Shown: positions 1 through 7,523, counted from the stretch's first letter. The stretch: DNA of 22,185 nt from UBA6345 sp045577635 (GCA_045577635.1 JAZNIS010000009.1:1-22185), one strand, 5' to 3'. Notes: generated from the letters alone by a model not told the origin. Made by a program: numbers and translations.

Positions 1-164
1 CTTGCAATGGTTGTACCATTTTCGTCATTAATAACTTGTGCATAGATGTGACTTAAACTTCTGTAAACGCTTAATCTTGGACGAGCTTCTGTTCCGTGAA
101 TATTTTTTCTAACTCGCATGCTGCGTTTCTTTCTAAGTTCATTTTTATTAATCTTTTTAATCAT
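1..164 (-). CDS. rplR: 50S ribosomal protein L18 (partial, N-terminal part)
   Basis: L18 binds 5S rRNA together with L5 and anchors it in the central protuberance of the large subunit. Only the first 54 codons are in the window; the gene runs off the left edge. The translation starts MIKKINKNELRKKRSMRVRK and continues with the L18 signature around RPRLSVYRS (about residues 29-37) followed by HIYAQVIND, the usual first beta strands of the family. The ATG at 164 is preceded by AAGAGG, part of which is the L6 stop codon. It follows L6 by 12 nt, the standard position in the spc cluster. Identity is secure although the C-terminus is unseen. Confidence 0.95.
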   Translation of the reverse strand, partial: MIKKINKNELRKKRSMRVRKNIHGTEARPRLSVYRSLSHIYAQVINDENGTTIA

Positions 165-176
165 AACTTATACCTC

Positions 177-713
177 TTACTTCTTACCGCTCTTAATTTC
201 TTTGCGTCTTACAACTTCGTCGGAATAATAAACACCATAAGCATGATATGGTTCAACTGGCCTTAACGCACGGATACGAGAAGCAAATTGTCCAACTTGT
301 TCTTTGTTGATACCGCTAACGGTAACAGAGTTTTTATCGCATGATAAGGTAATACCTTCTTCTGCTTTAACTAAAATTGGATGAGAATAACCTAAACCTA
401 ATTCTACATCATTACCTTTCATAACAGCTTTGTAACCAACACCGTTAATTGTTAAGGTTTTCTTGTAACCTTCAGATACACCAACAATCATGTTGTTGAT
501 TAATTGACGGTATAAACCATATTTAGCATTAGCATCTTTTTCTTTACCATTATTAACAATGGTAATAACATTGTTTTCAATGTTAACTGTAAGGTATTTA
601 CTAATGTTTTGAGATAATGTTCCTTTTGGTCCTTTAACTGTTACAAGTGTTCCATCAACAATAACTTCAACACCTGCAGGAACTGTAATAGGACTTTTAC
701 CAATTCTTGACAT
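177..713 (-). CDS. rplF: 50S ribosomal protein L6
   Basis: L6 is a two-domain large-subunit protein near the factor-binding site, next to the sarcin-ricin loop. I start it at MSRIGKSPI (ATG at 713) rather than seven codons upstream: MSRIGK is the family's usual N-terminus and TAAGGAGG lies at a suitable distance before it, while the upstream ATG has no such site. That gives 178 residues, normal for L6. The C-terminal part holds the typical RIRALRPVEPYHAYGV region. The TAA of the preceding S8 gene is the first three bases of this Shine-Dalgarno sequence, suggesting translational coupling. No anomalies. Confidence 0.97.
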   Translation of the reverse strand: MSRIGKSPITVPAGVEVIVDGTLVTVKGPKGTLSQNISKYLTVNIENNVITIVNNGKEKDANAKYGLYRQLINNMIVGVSEGYKKTLTINGVGYKAVMKGNDVELGLGYSHPILVKAEEGITLSCDKNSVTVSGINKEQVGQFASRIRALRPVEPYHAYGVYYSDEVVRRKEIKSGKK

Positions 714-727
714 ATTGTAAAACCTCC

Positions 728-1123
728 TTACCATACATAAGCAAGAACTTCGCCACCGATTTTTTGTTCGCGAGCTTGCCTATCTGTCATTAAACCTTTG
801 CTTGTAGAAACAATTGCAATACCAAGACCATTTAATACTTTTGGAAGGTCTTCGTAACTAGCATAAATTCTTAAGCCAGGTTTAGAAATTCTTCTTAAAC
901 CATTAATAACTTTTTGGTTGTTTGGGCCATATTTTAAATCAATAACAATGTTAGCTTTTGTGCCTTCTGTTACTGAATAATCATTAATATAACCTTCATT
1001 TTTAAGTAATTCAGCGATTGCTACTTTCATTTTGCTAGCTGGAACAGAAACGGTTTTATGTTTAACTGTTAAAGCATTACGCATACGAGTAAGCATATCA
1101 GCGATTGGATCTGTTGTAATCAT
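728..1123 (-). CDS. rpsH: 30S ribosomal protein S8
   Basis: S8 binds the central domain of 16S rRNA and is a primary assembly protein of the small subunit; in E. coli it also represses the spc operon. The 131-residue product begins MITTDPIADMLTRMRNA, the standard S8 start, and ends with a conserved core (TSKGLMTDRQAREQKIGGEV, then LAYVW). The ATG at 1123 follows a full AAGGAGG site. It lies between S14 and L6 as in most bacteria. Length and sequence are ordinary for the family. Confidence 0.98.
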   Translation of the reverse strand: MITTDPIADMLTRMRNALTVKHKTVSVPASKMKVAIAELLKNEGYINDYSVTEGTKANIVIDLKYGPNNQKVINGLRRISKPGLRIYASYEDLPKVLNGLGIAIVSTSKGLMTDRQAREQKIGGEVLAYVW

Positions 1124-1141
1124 AATAAAACCTCCTTCCTC

Positions 1142-1327
1142 TTACCAACTGCTCTTTTTCACACCAGGAATTTCACCTTTGTATGCAAGTTCTCTGAAGC
1201 ATACTCTGCAAATTCCGTATTTTCTTAATACAGAATGAGGTCTGCCACAAAGTTTGCAACGAGTGTATTCTCTAGTTGAAAATTTTTGAGTTCTTTTTTG
1301 TTTTTCTTTTAACGCTTTTCTTGCCAT
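1142..1327 (-). CDS. rpsZ: 30S ribosomal protein S14, zinc-binding (type Z) form
   Basis: S14 sits in the head of the small subunit beside S3 and S10. The 61-residue protein is the short, zinc-binding form: four cysteines, C24, C27, C40 and C43, form two CxxC pairs (CKLC and CRVC) that would hold one zinc ion. The zinc-free form is longer, around 90 to 100 residues, and lacks these cysteines. The C-terminus GEIPGVKKSSW is typical. The ATG at 1327 is preceded by GGGAGG. The gene lies between L5 and S8. Presence of this form implies a zinc need for ribosomes in this organism; a zinc-free paralogue elsewhere cannot be excluded. Confidence 0.97.
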   Translation of the reverse strand: MARKALKEKQKRTQKFSTREYTRCKLCGRPHSVLRKYGICRVCFRELAYKGEIPGVKKSSW

Positions 1328-1344
1328 ATTATCCTCCCAACAAC

Positions 1345-1896
1345 CTATGCCTTAAATGGTAAGCCAACTTTTTCAAGTAAAGCTTTGGCTTCCTTATCAG
1401 TTTTTGCTGTTGTAACTATTACAATATCCATTCCTCTAACTTTATCAATTTTTTCAAAGCTGATTTCTGGGAATACTAATTGTTCGGTTAAACCTAAAGA
1501 ATAGTTTCCTTTGCCGTCAAAAGCATTTGGATTAATTCCTTGGAAATCTCTAACTCTTGGAAGAGCGATAGAAATTAATTTATCTAAAAATTCGTACATA
1601 ATTTCACCACGAAGAGTAACTTTAGCACCAATTTTCATGCCTTCTCTTAATTTAAAGTTAGCAATAGATTTTTTAGATGTTGTAACAATTGGTTTTTGAC
1701 CAGTGATAGCTGCAAGTTCATCAACTGCTTTGTTGAAAGATTGTTGATTATCTTTGCAATCACCTAAACCACGGTTAACTACAACTTTTTCAATTCTAGG
1801 AACAGCGTTAACATTTGTGTAACCTAATTCCTTTTGTAATGCAGGAATTACGTTTTGTACATAGTGTTCATGTAATCTATTTAATTCTTTTGCCAT
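1345..1896 (-). CDS. rplE: 50S ribosomal protein L5
   Basis: L5 binds 5S rRNA and contacts the P-site tRNA in the central protuberance. The product has 183 residues, close to the usual 179. Family regions visible are the N-terminal LNRLHEHYVQNVIPALQKE helix, TSKKSIANFKLREGMKIGAK in the middle, and RDFQGINPNAFDGKGNYSLG, a hallmark L5 segment. The ATG at 1896 is preceded by TAAGGAG, in which the TAA is the L24 stop. It lies between L24 and S14, the canonical order. Confidence 0.98.
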   Translation of the reverse strand: MAKELNRLHEHYVQNVIPALQKELGYTNVNAVPRIEKVVVNRGLGDCKDNQQSFNKAVDELAAITGQKPIVTTSKKSIANFKLREGMKIGAKVTLRGEIMYEFLDKLISIALPRVRDFQGINPNAFDGKGNYSLGLTEQLVFPEISFEKIDKVRGMDIVIVTTAKTDKEAKALLEKVGLPFKA

Positions 1897-1907
1897 AACG
1901 AAACTCC

Positions 1908-2408
1908 TTAACCTTTATCTGCAGTTTTTCTTACTGCTGTTTTTGTTGTTTTTGTTGCTGTTTTAGCTGTTGTGCTAGTTTTCTTTGGAGCAGCTTTTTT
2001 AGTAGCAGGTTTTGCTTCTTTTTTAGCTGTTTTTGTAGCTTCAACAACTTTAGTTTCAGCTTTTTTGTTTGCTTTTTTAATTGTAACTGCTTTATCTAAT
2101 GAAGCACCACACACTTTGCAAACTCTTACTTTTTTGCCGTCTACAACACTGTTAGCAATTCTTGTTGCTTTTTTGCAAACTGGGCAAATAACTTGAACAT
2201 TAGAAGCATCAATTTTACCTTCGGTTTTAATGATGCCACCTTTTTCTTGAGCATTTCTTGCTTTTTGATGTTTGTTGATAATGTTTACATTTTCAACAAT
2301 AACTGCATTTTCGGCAGGCATAGCAACTAATACTTTACCTGTTTTACCTTTATCTTTACCAGCAATTACAACAACTGTATCGCCTTTTTTAACATGTAAA
2401 TTTGCCAT
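1908..2408 (-). CDS. rplX: 50S ribosomal protein L24 with long Lys/Ala/Thr-rich tail
   Basis: L24 is an early assembly protein at the exit-tunnel side of the large subunit. Residues 1 to about 107 are a complete L24: a KOW region near the N-terminus (VVVIAGKDKGKTGKV) and a C-terminal part with two CxxC pairs (C75/C78 and C97/C100), a likely zinc ribbon as in some Gram-positive L24 proteins. The remaining roughly 59 residues are not part of the normal family, which averages a little over 100 residues. This tail is low complexity, made almost only of Lys, Ala and Thr with Pro and Val, resembling histone H1-like tails. The reading frame runs uninterrupted to a TAG-free end at TAA, and that stop forms the L5 Shine-Dalgarno, so the tail is not a frameshift artefact. 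Confidence 0.96.
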   Translation of the reverse strand: MANLHVKKGDTVVVIAGKDKGKTGKVLVAMPAENAVIVENVNIINKHQKARNAQEKGGIIKTEGKIDASNVQVICPVCKKATRIANSVVDGKKVRVCKVCGASLDKAVTIKKANKKAETKVVEATKTAKKEAKPATKKAAPKKTSTTAKTATKTTKTAVRKTADKG

Positions 2409-2417
2409 AATTACCTC

Positions 2418-2786
2418 CTATAGCACTTCAGGAGCAAGGGAAATAATTTTCATGTATCCCTTATCTCTTAGTTCTCTTGCAATTGGTCCGAAAATACGGG
2501 TTCCTTTTGGTTGTTTTTGGTTATCAATAATAACTGCAGCATTATCATCAAATTTTACATAAGAACCATCTGGACGACGAACTCCTTTGCTTGATCTAAC
2601 GATAACTGCTTTAACAACATCGCCTTTTTTAACAACTCCACCAGGAGTAGCAGATTTAACAGAAGCAACAATTATGTCACCAATGTTACCGCTTCTTCTA
2701 AAAGAGCCACCCAAAACGCGAATACACATAATTTGTTTAGCACCTGTGTTATCGGCAACTTTTAATTTTGTTTGTGGTTGTACCAT
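2418..2786 (-). CDS. rplN: 50S ribosomal protein L14
   Basis: L14 lies at the subunit interface, forms part of bridge contacts with the small subunit, and is the docking site of the silencing factor RsfS. The 122-residue length is exactly the bacterial norm. The sequence starts MVQPQTKLKVADNTGAKQIM and contains the signature region around VKKGDVVKAVIVRS and the C-terminal RELRDKGYMKIISLAPEVL. The ATG at 2786 is preceded by TAAGGAG formed with the S17 stop. Order S17-L14-L24 is canonical. Confidence 0.98.
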   Translation of the reverse strand: MVQPQTKLKVADNTGAKQIMCIRVLGGSFRRSGNIGDIIVASVKSATPGGVVKKGDVVKAVIVRSSKGVRRPDGSYVKFDDNAAVIIDNQKQPKGTRIFGPIARELRDKGYMKIISLAPEVL

Positions 2787-2796
2787 AATTTACTCC

Positions 2797-3063
2797 TTAT
2801 TTCGCTTTTTCTACAATTCTAATTACTCTAAAGTATTTATCTTTACTTAGTGGACGAGTTTCCATAATTTCAACGGTATCGCCAATTCCACATTCATTTA
2901 ATTCATCGTGTGCTTTAAATTTTGTGGTTTGTTTATAAACTTTACCGTAAATTGGATGTCTTTTGTTTTCCACACAAGCAACTACAACAGTTTTATCCAT
3001 TTTGTTGCTTACTACAACACCCATACGAGTTCTACGGGCATTTCTTAATGTTTCATTACTCAT
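2797..3063 (-). CDS. rpsQ: 30S ribosomal protein S17
   Basis: S17 is a primary 16S rRNA binding protein with an OB-fold. The 88-residue product shows the family core: RRTRMGVVVSNKMDKTVVV, then HPIYGKVYKQTTKFKAHDE with a conserved basic loop, then GDTVEIMETRPLSKDKYFRV. Length is normal. The ATG at 3063 is preceded by GGAGG. It follows L29 by 17 nt and precedes L14 by 10 nt, as in most bacterial S10 clusters. Confidence 0.98.
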   Translation of the reverse strand: MSNETLRNARRTRMGVVVSNKMDKTVVVACVENKRHPIYGKVYKQTTKFKAHDELNECGIGDTVEIMETRPLSKDKYFRVIRIVEKAK

Positions 3064-3080
3064 ATTAAACCTCCAACCGC

Positions 3081-3287
3081 TTACGCTTTTCCTTCAGATT
3101 TTTGTGCTCTTTCGGTTAATATTGTGTTTACTTTAGCAATATCCTTTTTGCACTTATTTAATTGCATAGGGTTTGTTAATTGACCTGTTGCATGTGAAAA
3201 ACGAAGGTTAAAAAGTTCTTGTTTTAAACTTTTTAGTTTAGCATTAAGTTCTTCGTTGGTCATTTCTCTTAATTCTTTAGCTTTCAT
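3081..3287 (-). CDS. rpmC: 50S ribosomal protein L29
   Basis: L29 is a small helical-hairpin protein at the tunnel exit, beside L23, where nascent-chain factors dock. The 68 residues begin MKAKELREMTNEELNAKL and contain LKQELFNLRFSHATGQLTNP, the family's central segment. The start codon overlaps the L16 stop by one base (TAATG), so translation is probably coupled; a purine-rich GAAGGTGG lies upstream inside the end of L16. Ordinary in length and sequence. Confidence 0.97.
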   Translation of the reverse strand: MKAKELREMTNEELNAKLKSLKQELFNLRFSHATGQLTNPMQLNKCKKDIAKVNTILTERAQKSEGKA

Positions 3288-3742
3288 TACTCATTACCAC
3301 CTTCGATAATTTCTTGAGGTGCAGCAGCTTCTAAATCAGATTTAGAAACGAATTTAGTTTTGCAAGGAAGTTTATAAGCAGCAAGTCTCATAGCTTCTCT
3401 AGCGATATCTTCGTTAACTTCACCTAATTCAAATAGTACTCTACCTGGTTTAACTACAGCAACCCAAAATTCTGTATTACCTTTACCTTTACCCATACGA
3501 ACTTCAGCAGGTTTTTTGGTTACTGGTTTGTGTGGGAAAACATTGATCCAAAGTTTTCCACCTCTTTTTGTATAACGAGAAATTGCAATTCTGGCAGCTT
3601 CAATTTGGTTTGCTGTCATCCAGCAAGGTTCGGTAGCAACTAATGCATATTCACCATAAGCAATTTTGTTACCTCTTGTAGCTTTACCTGTCATTCTGCC
3701 ACGGAACTGTTTTCTACGTTTAGCTCTTTTAGGCATTAACAT
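3287..3742 (-). CDS. rplP: 50S ribosomal protein L16
   Basis: L16 sits at the A-site side of the large subunit and helps place aminoacyl-tRNA. I start it at MLMPKRAKRRKQFRGRM (ATG at 3742): this is the family's usual N-terminus and AAGGAGG lies 8 nt before it. An ATG six bases further upstream would be only two bases from that site, and a longer frame reaching 3775 lacks family support. The product is then 151 residues, about 10 longer than usual because of an acidic extension after KTKFVSKSD. The start overlaps the S3 gene by 14 nt. Core segments such as FELGEVNEDIAREAMRLAA are typical. Confidence 0.96.
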   Translation of the reverse strand: MLMPKRAKRRKQFRGRMTGKATRGNKIAYGEYALVATEPCWMTANQIEAARIAISRYTKRGGKLWINVFPHKPVTKKPAEVRMGKGKGNTEFWVAVVKPGRVLFELGEVNEDIAREAMRLAAYKLPCKTKFVSKSDLEAAAPQEIIEGGNE

Positions 3743-4418
3743 TTGCATTTCCTCCTTGTTCTTCAGTTTTAGCAACAGGTGCTTTTTTACCTAAAATTTC
3801 ACCTTTGCAAATCCAAACTTTTACACCTAGAACACCATAAGTTGTTTGTGCAATACAATTAGCATAATCAATGTCTGAACGAAGTGTTTGAAGTGGAAGC
3901 ATACCTTCTTGGTAATGTTCGCTTCTAGCAATTTCAGCACCGTCTAAACGACCACTAATCATAATTTTGCAACCTTTTGCTCCAGCTTTCATAACTTTTT
4001 GCATACCTTGTTTCATAGCACGACGGAATGCAACTCTTTTTTCAAGTTGTGAACAAATTGATTGTGCAACTAACATAGCATCTAAATCTGGTTTTTTAAC
4101 TTCTTTAATATTAATACTTACATTAGTATTTTCAGTAAGATTTAATACTTCTTTTTTAAGTTCTTCAACTCCTGCACCCTTGTTTCCAATTAAAACACCT
4201 GGACGAGAAGTATAGATATCAACAACAACACGGTTAGCAGTTCTTTCAATATCAACTTTTGAAATACCACATGTAGCATATTTTTTGTTGATGAATTTAC
4301 GAATTTGTTGGTCTTCAACTAAAAATTTTGAAAAGTTTTTCTTATTAGCAATCCAAGAAGAACTCCAATCTTTATTAATGCCAACTCTTATTCCATGAGG
4401 ACTAACTTTTTGACCCAT
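3729..4418 (-). CDS. rpsC: 30S ribosomal protein S3
   Basis: S3 lines the mRNA entry site and contributes to mRNA unwinding. The 229-residue protein starts MGQKVSPHGIRVGINKDW, contains a KH RNA-binding domain with the GNKG loop at residues 78-81, and a C-terminal S3 domain with GRLDGAEIARSEHYQEG. The final 20 or so residues (acidic and Asn/Gly-rich) are a variable tail. The start at 4418 is preceded by TAGGAGG, whose TAG is the L22 stop. Its 3' end overlaps the start of L16 by 14 nt, which probably couples the two. Length is normal. Confidence 0.98.
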   Translation of the reverse strand: MGQKVSPHGIRVGINKDWSSSWIANKKNFSKFLVEDQQIRKFINKKYATCGISKVDIERTANRVVVDIYTSRPGVLIGNKGAGVEELKKEVLNLTENTNVSINIKEVKKPDLDAMLVAQSICSQLEKRVAFRRAMKQGMQKVMKAGAKGCKIMISGRLDGAEIARSEHYQEGMLPLQTLRSDIDYANCIAQTTYGVLGVKVWICKGEILGKKAPVAKTEEQGGNANVNA

Positions 4419-4428
4419 TGAAAACCTC

Positions 4429-4818
4429 CTACTTCTTAACTGTGTCTAACACCATAGTGATGTGACAAGTCCTTTTTAGTATAATATCGTGGCCGCCTCT
4501 ACCTCTCCAAATTCCTCTTTTTAGAGTTGGACCTTGGTTGGCATAGCCTTCAGCTACAAATAAATCTTCTTTGTTTAAGCCTTTATTGTGTTCTGCATTT
4601 GCAGCAGCTGAATTTAAAACTTTTAAAACTGCATCACTTGCAGTGCTAGGAGTTTGTTCTAGCAATGCAACAGCTACGGCATAAGGTTTGCCAACAACTA
4701 AATCAATAACTCTTTTAGCTTTTGAAGAACCCATTCTAACATATTTTGCAGTAGCATAAGGACGTTGATCTTTGTTTTCAATTCTAGCAGCGGCTTTTTC
4801 TCTAATTCTTTTTGCCAT
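4429..4818 (-). CDS. rplV: 50S ribosomal protein L22 with divergent loop
   Basis: L22 contributes a long beta hairpin to the wall of the peptide exit tunnel. The 129-residue product carries an N-terminal basic extension of about 20 residues before the core that begins near YATAKYVRMGSSKAKRVIDL; the family norm is about 110. Core motifs are NSAAANAEHNKGLNKEDL and the C-terminal KRTCHITMVL. The segment between the conserved LKR and KRT, the hairpin tip, reads GIWRGRGGHDIIL instead of the usual PRAxGRA-like sequence, although the spacing looks unchanged. The ATG at 4818 is preceded by TAAGGAG including the S19 stop. Identity is secure. Confidence 0.97.
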   Translation of the reverse strand: MAKRIREKAAARIENKDQRPYATAKYVRMGSSKAKRVIDLVVGKPYAVAVALLEQTPSTASDAVLKVLNSAAANAEHNKGLNKEDLFVAEGYANQGPTLKRGIWRGRGGHDIILKRTCHITMVLDTVKK

Positions 4819-4828
4819 AACTTACTCC

Positions 4829-5101
4829 TTATTTACCTTTTTTATCGCTTCCATGACCTTTATAAGTTCTGGTTGGAGCGAATTCTCCTAATTTATGACC
4901 AATCATTTCACTTGTGCAGTAAACAGGAATGTGTTTAGAGCCATTGTGAACTGCAATGGTATGTCCAATAAATTCAGGATAAATTGTTGAAGAACGGCTC
5001 CAAGTTTTAATAACTTGTTTTTTGCCACTTTCGTTCATTTCAACAATACGACTATATAATTTACCTTCAACATAAGGTTTTTTCTTTAATGACCTACTCA
5101 T
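4829..5101 (-). CDS. rpsS: 30S ribosomal protein S19
   Basis: S19 lies in the head of the small subunit with S13, near the A-site tRNA. The 90-residue protein starts MSRSLKKKPYV and ends with the family's most conserved block, EMIGHKLGEFAPTRTYKGHG. STIYPEFIGHTIAVHNG is also typical. Length is normal. The ATG at 5101 is preceded by TAGGAG, formed by the L2 stop codon. Order L2-S19-L22 is canonical. Confidence 0.98.
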   Translation of the reverse strand: MSRSLKKKPYVEGKLYSRIVEMNESGKKQVIKTWSRSSTIYPEFIGHTIAVHNGSKHIPVYCTSEMIGHKLGEFAPTRTYKGHGSDKKGK

Positions 5102-5110
5102 ACTTCACTC

Positions 5111-5938
5111 CTAATTAACACGCTTAATAATTAGCTTATTGCTTTGTTTTTTGTGTTTTCTTGTTTTCATACCAAGTGCAGGTTTACCCCAAGGAGTAAG
5201 TGGTGATTTTCTTCCCACTGGGCTCTTACCTTCACCACCACCATGAGGGTGATCAACAGGGTTCATAACAGAACCACGAACGGTAGGACGGATACCCATG
5301 TGTCTTACACGACCTGCTTTACCAAGAGAAACGATTTCGTGTTCGGTGTTACCAACTGTTCCGATTGTTGCACGGCATTCGTTAGAAACCATTCTCATTT
5401 CGCCACTTGGTAATTTAATAGTAGCATAAGCACCTTCTTTAGCCATAAGTCTAGCTTCGTTACCAGCAGAACGAACGATTTGTCCGCCTTTGCCAGGTTG
5501 AAGTTCAATATTATGGATAACTGCACCAACAGGCATATCTTTAAGTTTTAAGCAGTTGCCTGCTTTAATTTCAACATTTTGTCCGCTCATAACAGTATCG
5601 CCAACATTTAGACCAACAGGTGCTAAAATGTAACGTTTTTCGCCATCAGCATAATTTAGTAATGCAATATAAGCAGAACGGTTTGGATCGTATTCAATAG
5701 AAGCAACTTTTGCAGGAATGTTGTCTTTGTTTCTTTTGAAATCGATAATTCTGTATTTAACTCTGTTTCCGCCGCCTTTATGTCTTACAGTAATTGTACC
5801 TTGGTTATTTCGTCCAGCGAATTTCTTTTTAGTAGCAAGTAAACTTTTTTCTGGTTTATTTGTTGTTACTTCTTCAAAACTTGCTGTGGTGTAAGTACGA
5901 CGAGCCGGAGAAGTTGCTTTATATGTTTTAATAGCCAT
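5111..5938 (-). CDS. rplB: 50S ribosomal protein L2
   Basis: L2 is one of the largest and most conserved ribosomal proteins, needed for subunit association and for peptidyl transferase centre assembly. The 275-residue length is normal. The diagnostic block NPVDHPHGGGEG is at residues 226-237, with H230 matching the conserved histidine near the peptidyl transferase centre. The C-terminus shows SPLTPWGKPALGMKTRKHKK. The ATG at 5938 is preceded by AAGGAGG. It sits between L23 and S19. Nothing unusual. Confidence 0.99.
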   Translation of the reverse strand: MAIKTYKATSPARRTYTTASFEEVTTNKPEKSLLATKKKFAGRNNQGTITVRHKGGGNRVKYRIIDFKRNKDNIPAKVASIEYDPNRSAYIALLNYADGEKRYILAPVGLNVGDTVMSGQNVEIKAGNCLKLKDMPVGAVIHNIELQPGKGGQIVRSAGNEARLMAKEGAYATIKLPSGEMRMVSNECRATIGTVGNTEHEIVSLGKAGRVRHMGIRPTVRGSVMNPVDHPHGGGEGKSPVGRKSPLTPWGKPALGMKTRKHKKQSNKLIIKRVN

Positions 5939-5959
5939 ATTTTATTTCCTCCTTAACTC

Positions 5960-6250
5960 TTATGACAAGCTGTCAAAAAACTCAATTGTTTTAGAATCTT
6001 GTGTAAGTGTTACATATGCTTTTTTGAAATCAGATGTGTAACCTTGAGTTTTTCCTTGTCTTCTTAATTTTCCATCAACATTTGCAGTGTTAACTTTAGC
6101 AACTTTAACACCAAATAATTGTTCGACTGCATATTTGATTTCTGTTTTGTTTGCATCTTTTTTAACTACAAATGCATATCTTTTATTAGCAATATTTGCA
6201 TAAGTTTTTTCACTTAAAAGTGGTTTTACAATAATATCAAATTCTTTCAT
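5960..6250 (-). CDS. rplW: 50S ribosomal protein L23
   Basis: L23 lies at the peptide exit and is the docking site for trigger factor and signal recognition particle. The 96-residue product opens with FDIIVKPLLSEKTYANIANK and has the expected VKKDANKTEIKYAVEQLFGV followed by VAKVNTANVDGKLRRQGKTQG. Length is normal. The start codon overlaps the L4 stop by one base (TAATG), with AAAGGA just upstream, so the two are likely translated in a coupled way. Order L4-L23-L2 is canonical. Confidence 0.97.
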   Translation of the reverse strand: MKEFDIIVKPLLSEKTYANIANKRYAFVVKKDANKTEIKYAVEQLFGVKVAKVNTANVDGKLRRQGKTQGYTSDFKKAYVTLTQDSKTIEFFDSLS

Positions 6251-6873
6251 TATCCTTTATAAGCCTCCTCTAAGTATTTAGCAGCATCTTGTGTTAAAAC
6301 AACTTTGTCGTTTGAAACAATGTCGTAAACATTTAATACACTTGCATTGGTTACTTCAACATTAGCAATATTGTTTGATGCTCTCATAACCAATTCGTCT
6401 TTTTCTTTTGTTACAAAAACAACAGATTTTTCAATTTTTAAGTTCTTTAAAACTTGAGCCATTAATTTTGTTTTTGCTTCTTTTAAATTTAAGTTATCAA
6501 CAACGATAAGTTCTTGATTTTGTAATTTTGTGCTGATTGCACTTCTGAATGCGGTTCTTTTTGCTTCTTTGTTAACCTTTTTAGAGAAATCTCTTGGTTT
6601 CATAGCAAATACAACACCACCACCTCTCCATTGTGGTCCTTTAGTTGAACCATGACGAGCACGGCCAGTGTGTTTTTGTCTCCAAGGTTTTTTAGCATGT
6701 CCGCGAACTTCGGAACGAGTTAAAGTACTTTTTGTACCTTGACGAAGATTTGCTAAATAAGCAACAACAACTTGATGAATTAATCCTTCGTTGTATTCTT
6801 GTTTAAAAACTTCATCGCTTAACTTTAAGGTTCCAACTTCTTCACCTGAAATATTTAAAACTTTAACGTTCAT
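6250..6873 (-). CDS. rplD: 50S ribosomal protein L4
   Basis: L4 reaches into the exit tunnel and with L22 forms its constriction; in E. coli it also represses the S10 operon. The 207-residue protein shows the tunnel loop region at about residues 58-90 (GHAKKPWRQKHTGRARHGS, then QWRGGGVVFAMKPRDF), the best mark of the family. Length is normal. The ATG at 6873 is preceded by TAAGGAG, whose TAA is the L3 stop. No anomaly in the loop is visible. Confidence 0.97.
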   Translation of the reverse strand: MNVKVLNISGEEVGTLKLSDEVFKQEYNEGLIHQVVVAYLANLRQGTKSTLTRSEVRGHAKKPWRQKHTGRARHGSTKGPQWRGGGVVFAMKPRDFSKKVNKEAKRTAFRSAISTKLQNQELIVVDNLNLKEAKTKLMAQVLKNLKIEKSVVFVTKEKDELVMRASNNIANVEVTNASVLNVYDIVSNDKVVLTQDAAKYLEEAYKG

Positions 6874-6887
6874 AATTCAACCTCTCC

Positions 6888-7523
6888 TTAATTAGCCTTA
6901 ACTGCTTCTTTAATTGTTAGAAGGCTTCCTCTAGCACCTGGAACAGCACCTTTAATTAAAAGGATGTTACGATCTGGATCAACTTTAACAACTTTTAAGT
7001 TTTGGATGGTAACTCTTTCGTGTCCCCATCTGCCACTCATTTTGTGACCTTTGAAAACCTTACCTGGATATGTGTTGGCACCATTACCACCAGCGTGGCG
7101 ATGAACAGGACCGTTACCGTGAGTCATTCTCATACGGTTGAAGTTCCATTTTTTAATAAGGCCAGACCAACCATGACCTTTACTTGTTCCTACTACATCA
7201 ACTAGGTCGCCTTCGCTAAAAATAGAACAATCAATTTTAGCACCTAATTGGTATTCTTGTGCATTATCTAAAGTAAATTCTTTAACATAACGCTTTGGTG
7301 TGATTTCGGCTTTTTTGAACTTGCCCATTTCTGGTTTGCTAACTAAACTTTCGCGCTTTTCGTCAAATGCCACTTGAACAGCATTGTAGCCATCTTTTTC
7401 CATGCTTTTAACTTGTGTTACAAAGCAAGGACCTGCTTCAACAACTGTTACAGGAACAACTAAACCATTAGCGGAAAAAATTTGAGTCATGCCAAGTTTT
7501 TTGCCTAAAATTGCTTTTTTCAT
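6888..7523 (-). CDS. rplC: 50S ribosomal protein L3
   Basis: L3 binds the 3' domain of 23S rRNA and sends an extension towards the peptidyl transferase centre. The 211-residue product starts MKKAILGKKLGMTQIF, the family's standard start, and includes GTSKGHGWSGLIKKWNF and VFKGHKMSGRWGHERVT. The central loop is of the THGNGPVHRHAG variant rather than the THGSxFHRxPGS form of enterobacteria; I believe the variant is shared with other Clostridia. The ATG at 7523 is preceded by AAGGAGA. Second gene of the operon. Confidence 0.98.
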   Translation of the reverse strand: MKKAILGKKLGMTQIFSANGLVVPVTVVEAGPCFVTQVKSMEKDGYNAVQVAFDEKRESLVSKPEMGKFKKAEITPKRYVKEFTLDNAQEYQLGAKIDCSIFSEGDLVDVVGTSKGHGWSGLIKKWNFNRMRMTHGNGPVHRHAGGNGANTYPGKVFKGHKMSGRWGHERVTIQNLKVVKVDPDRNILLIKGAVPGARGSLLTIKEAVKAN

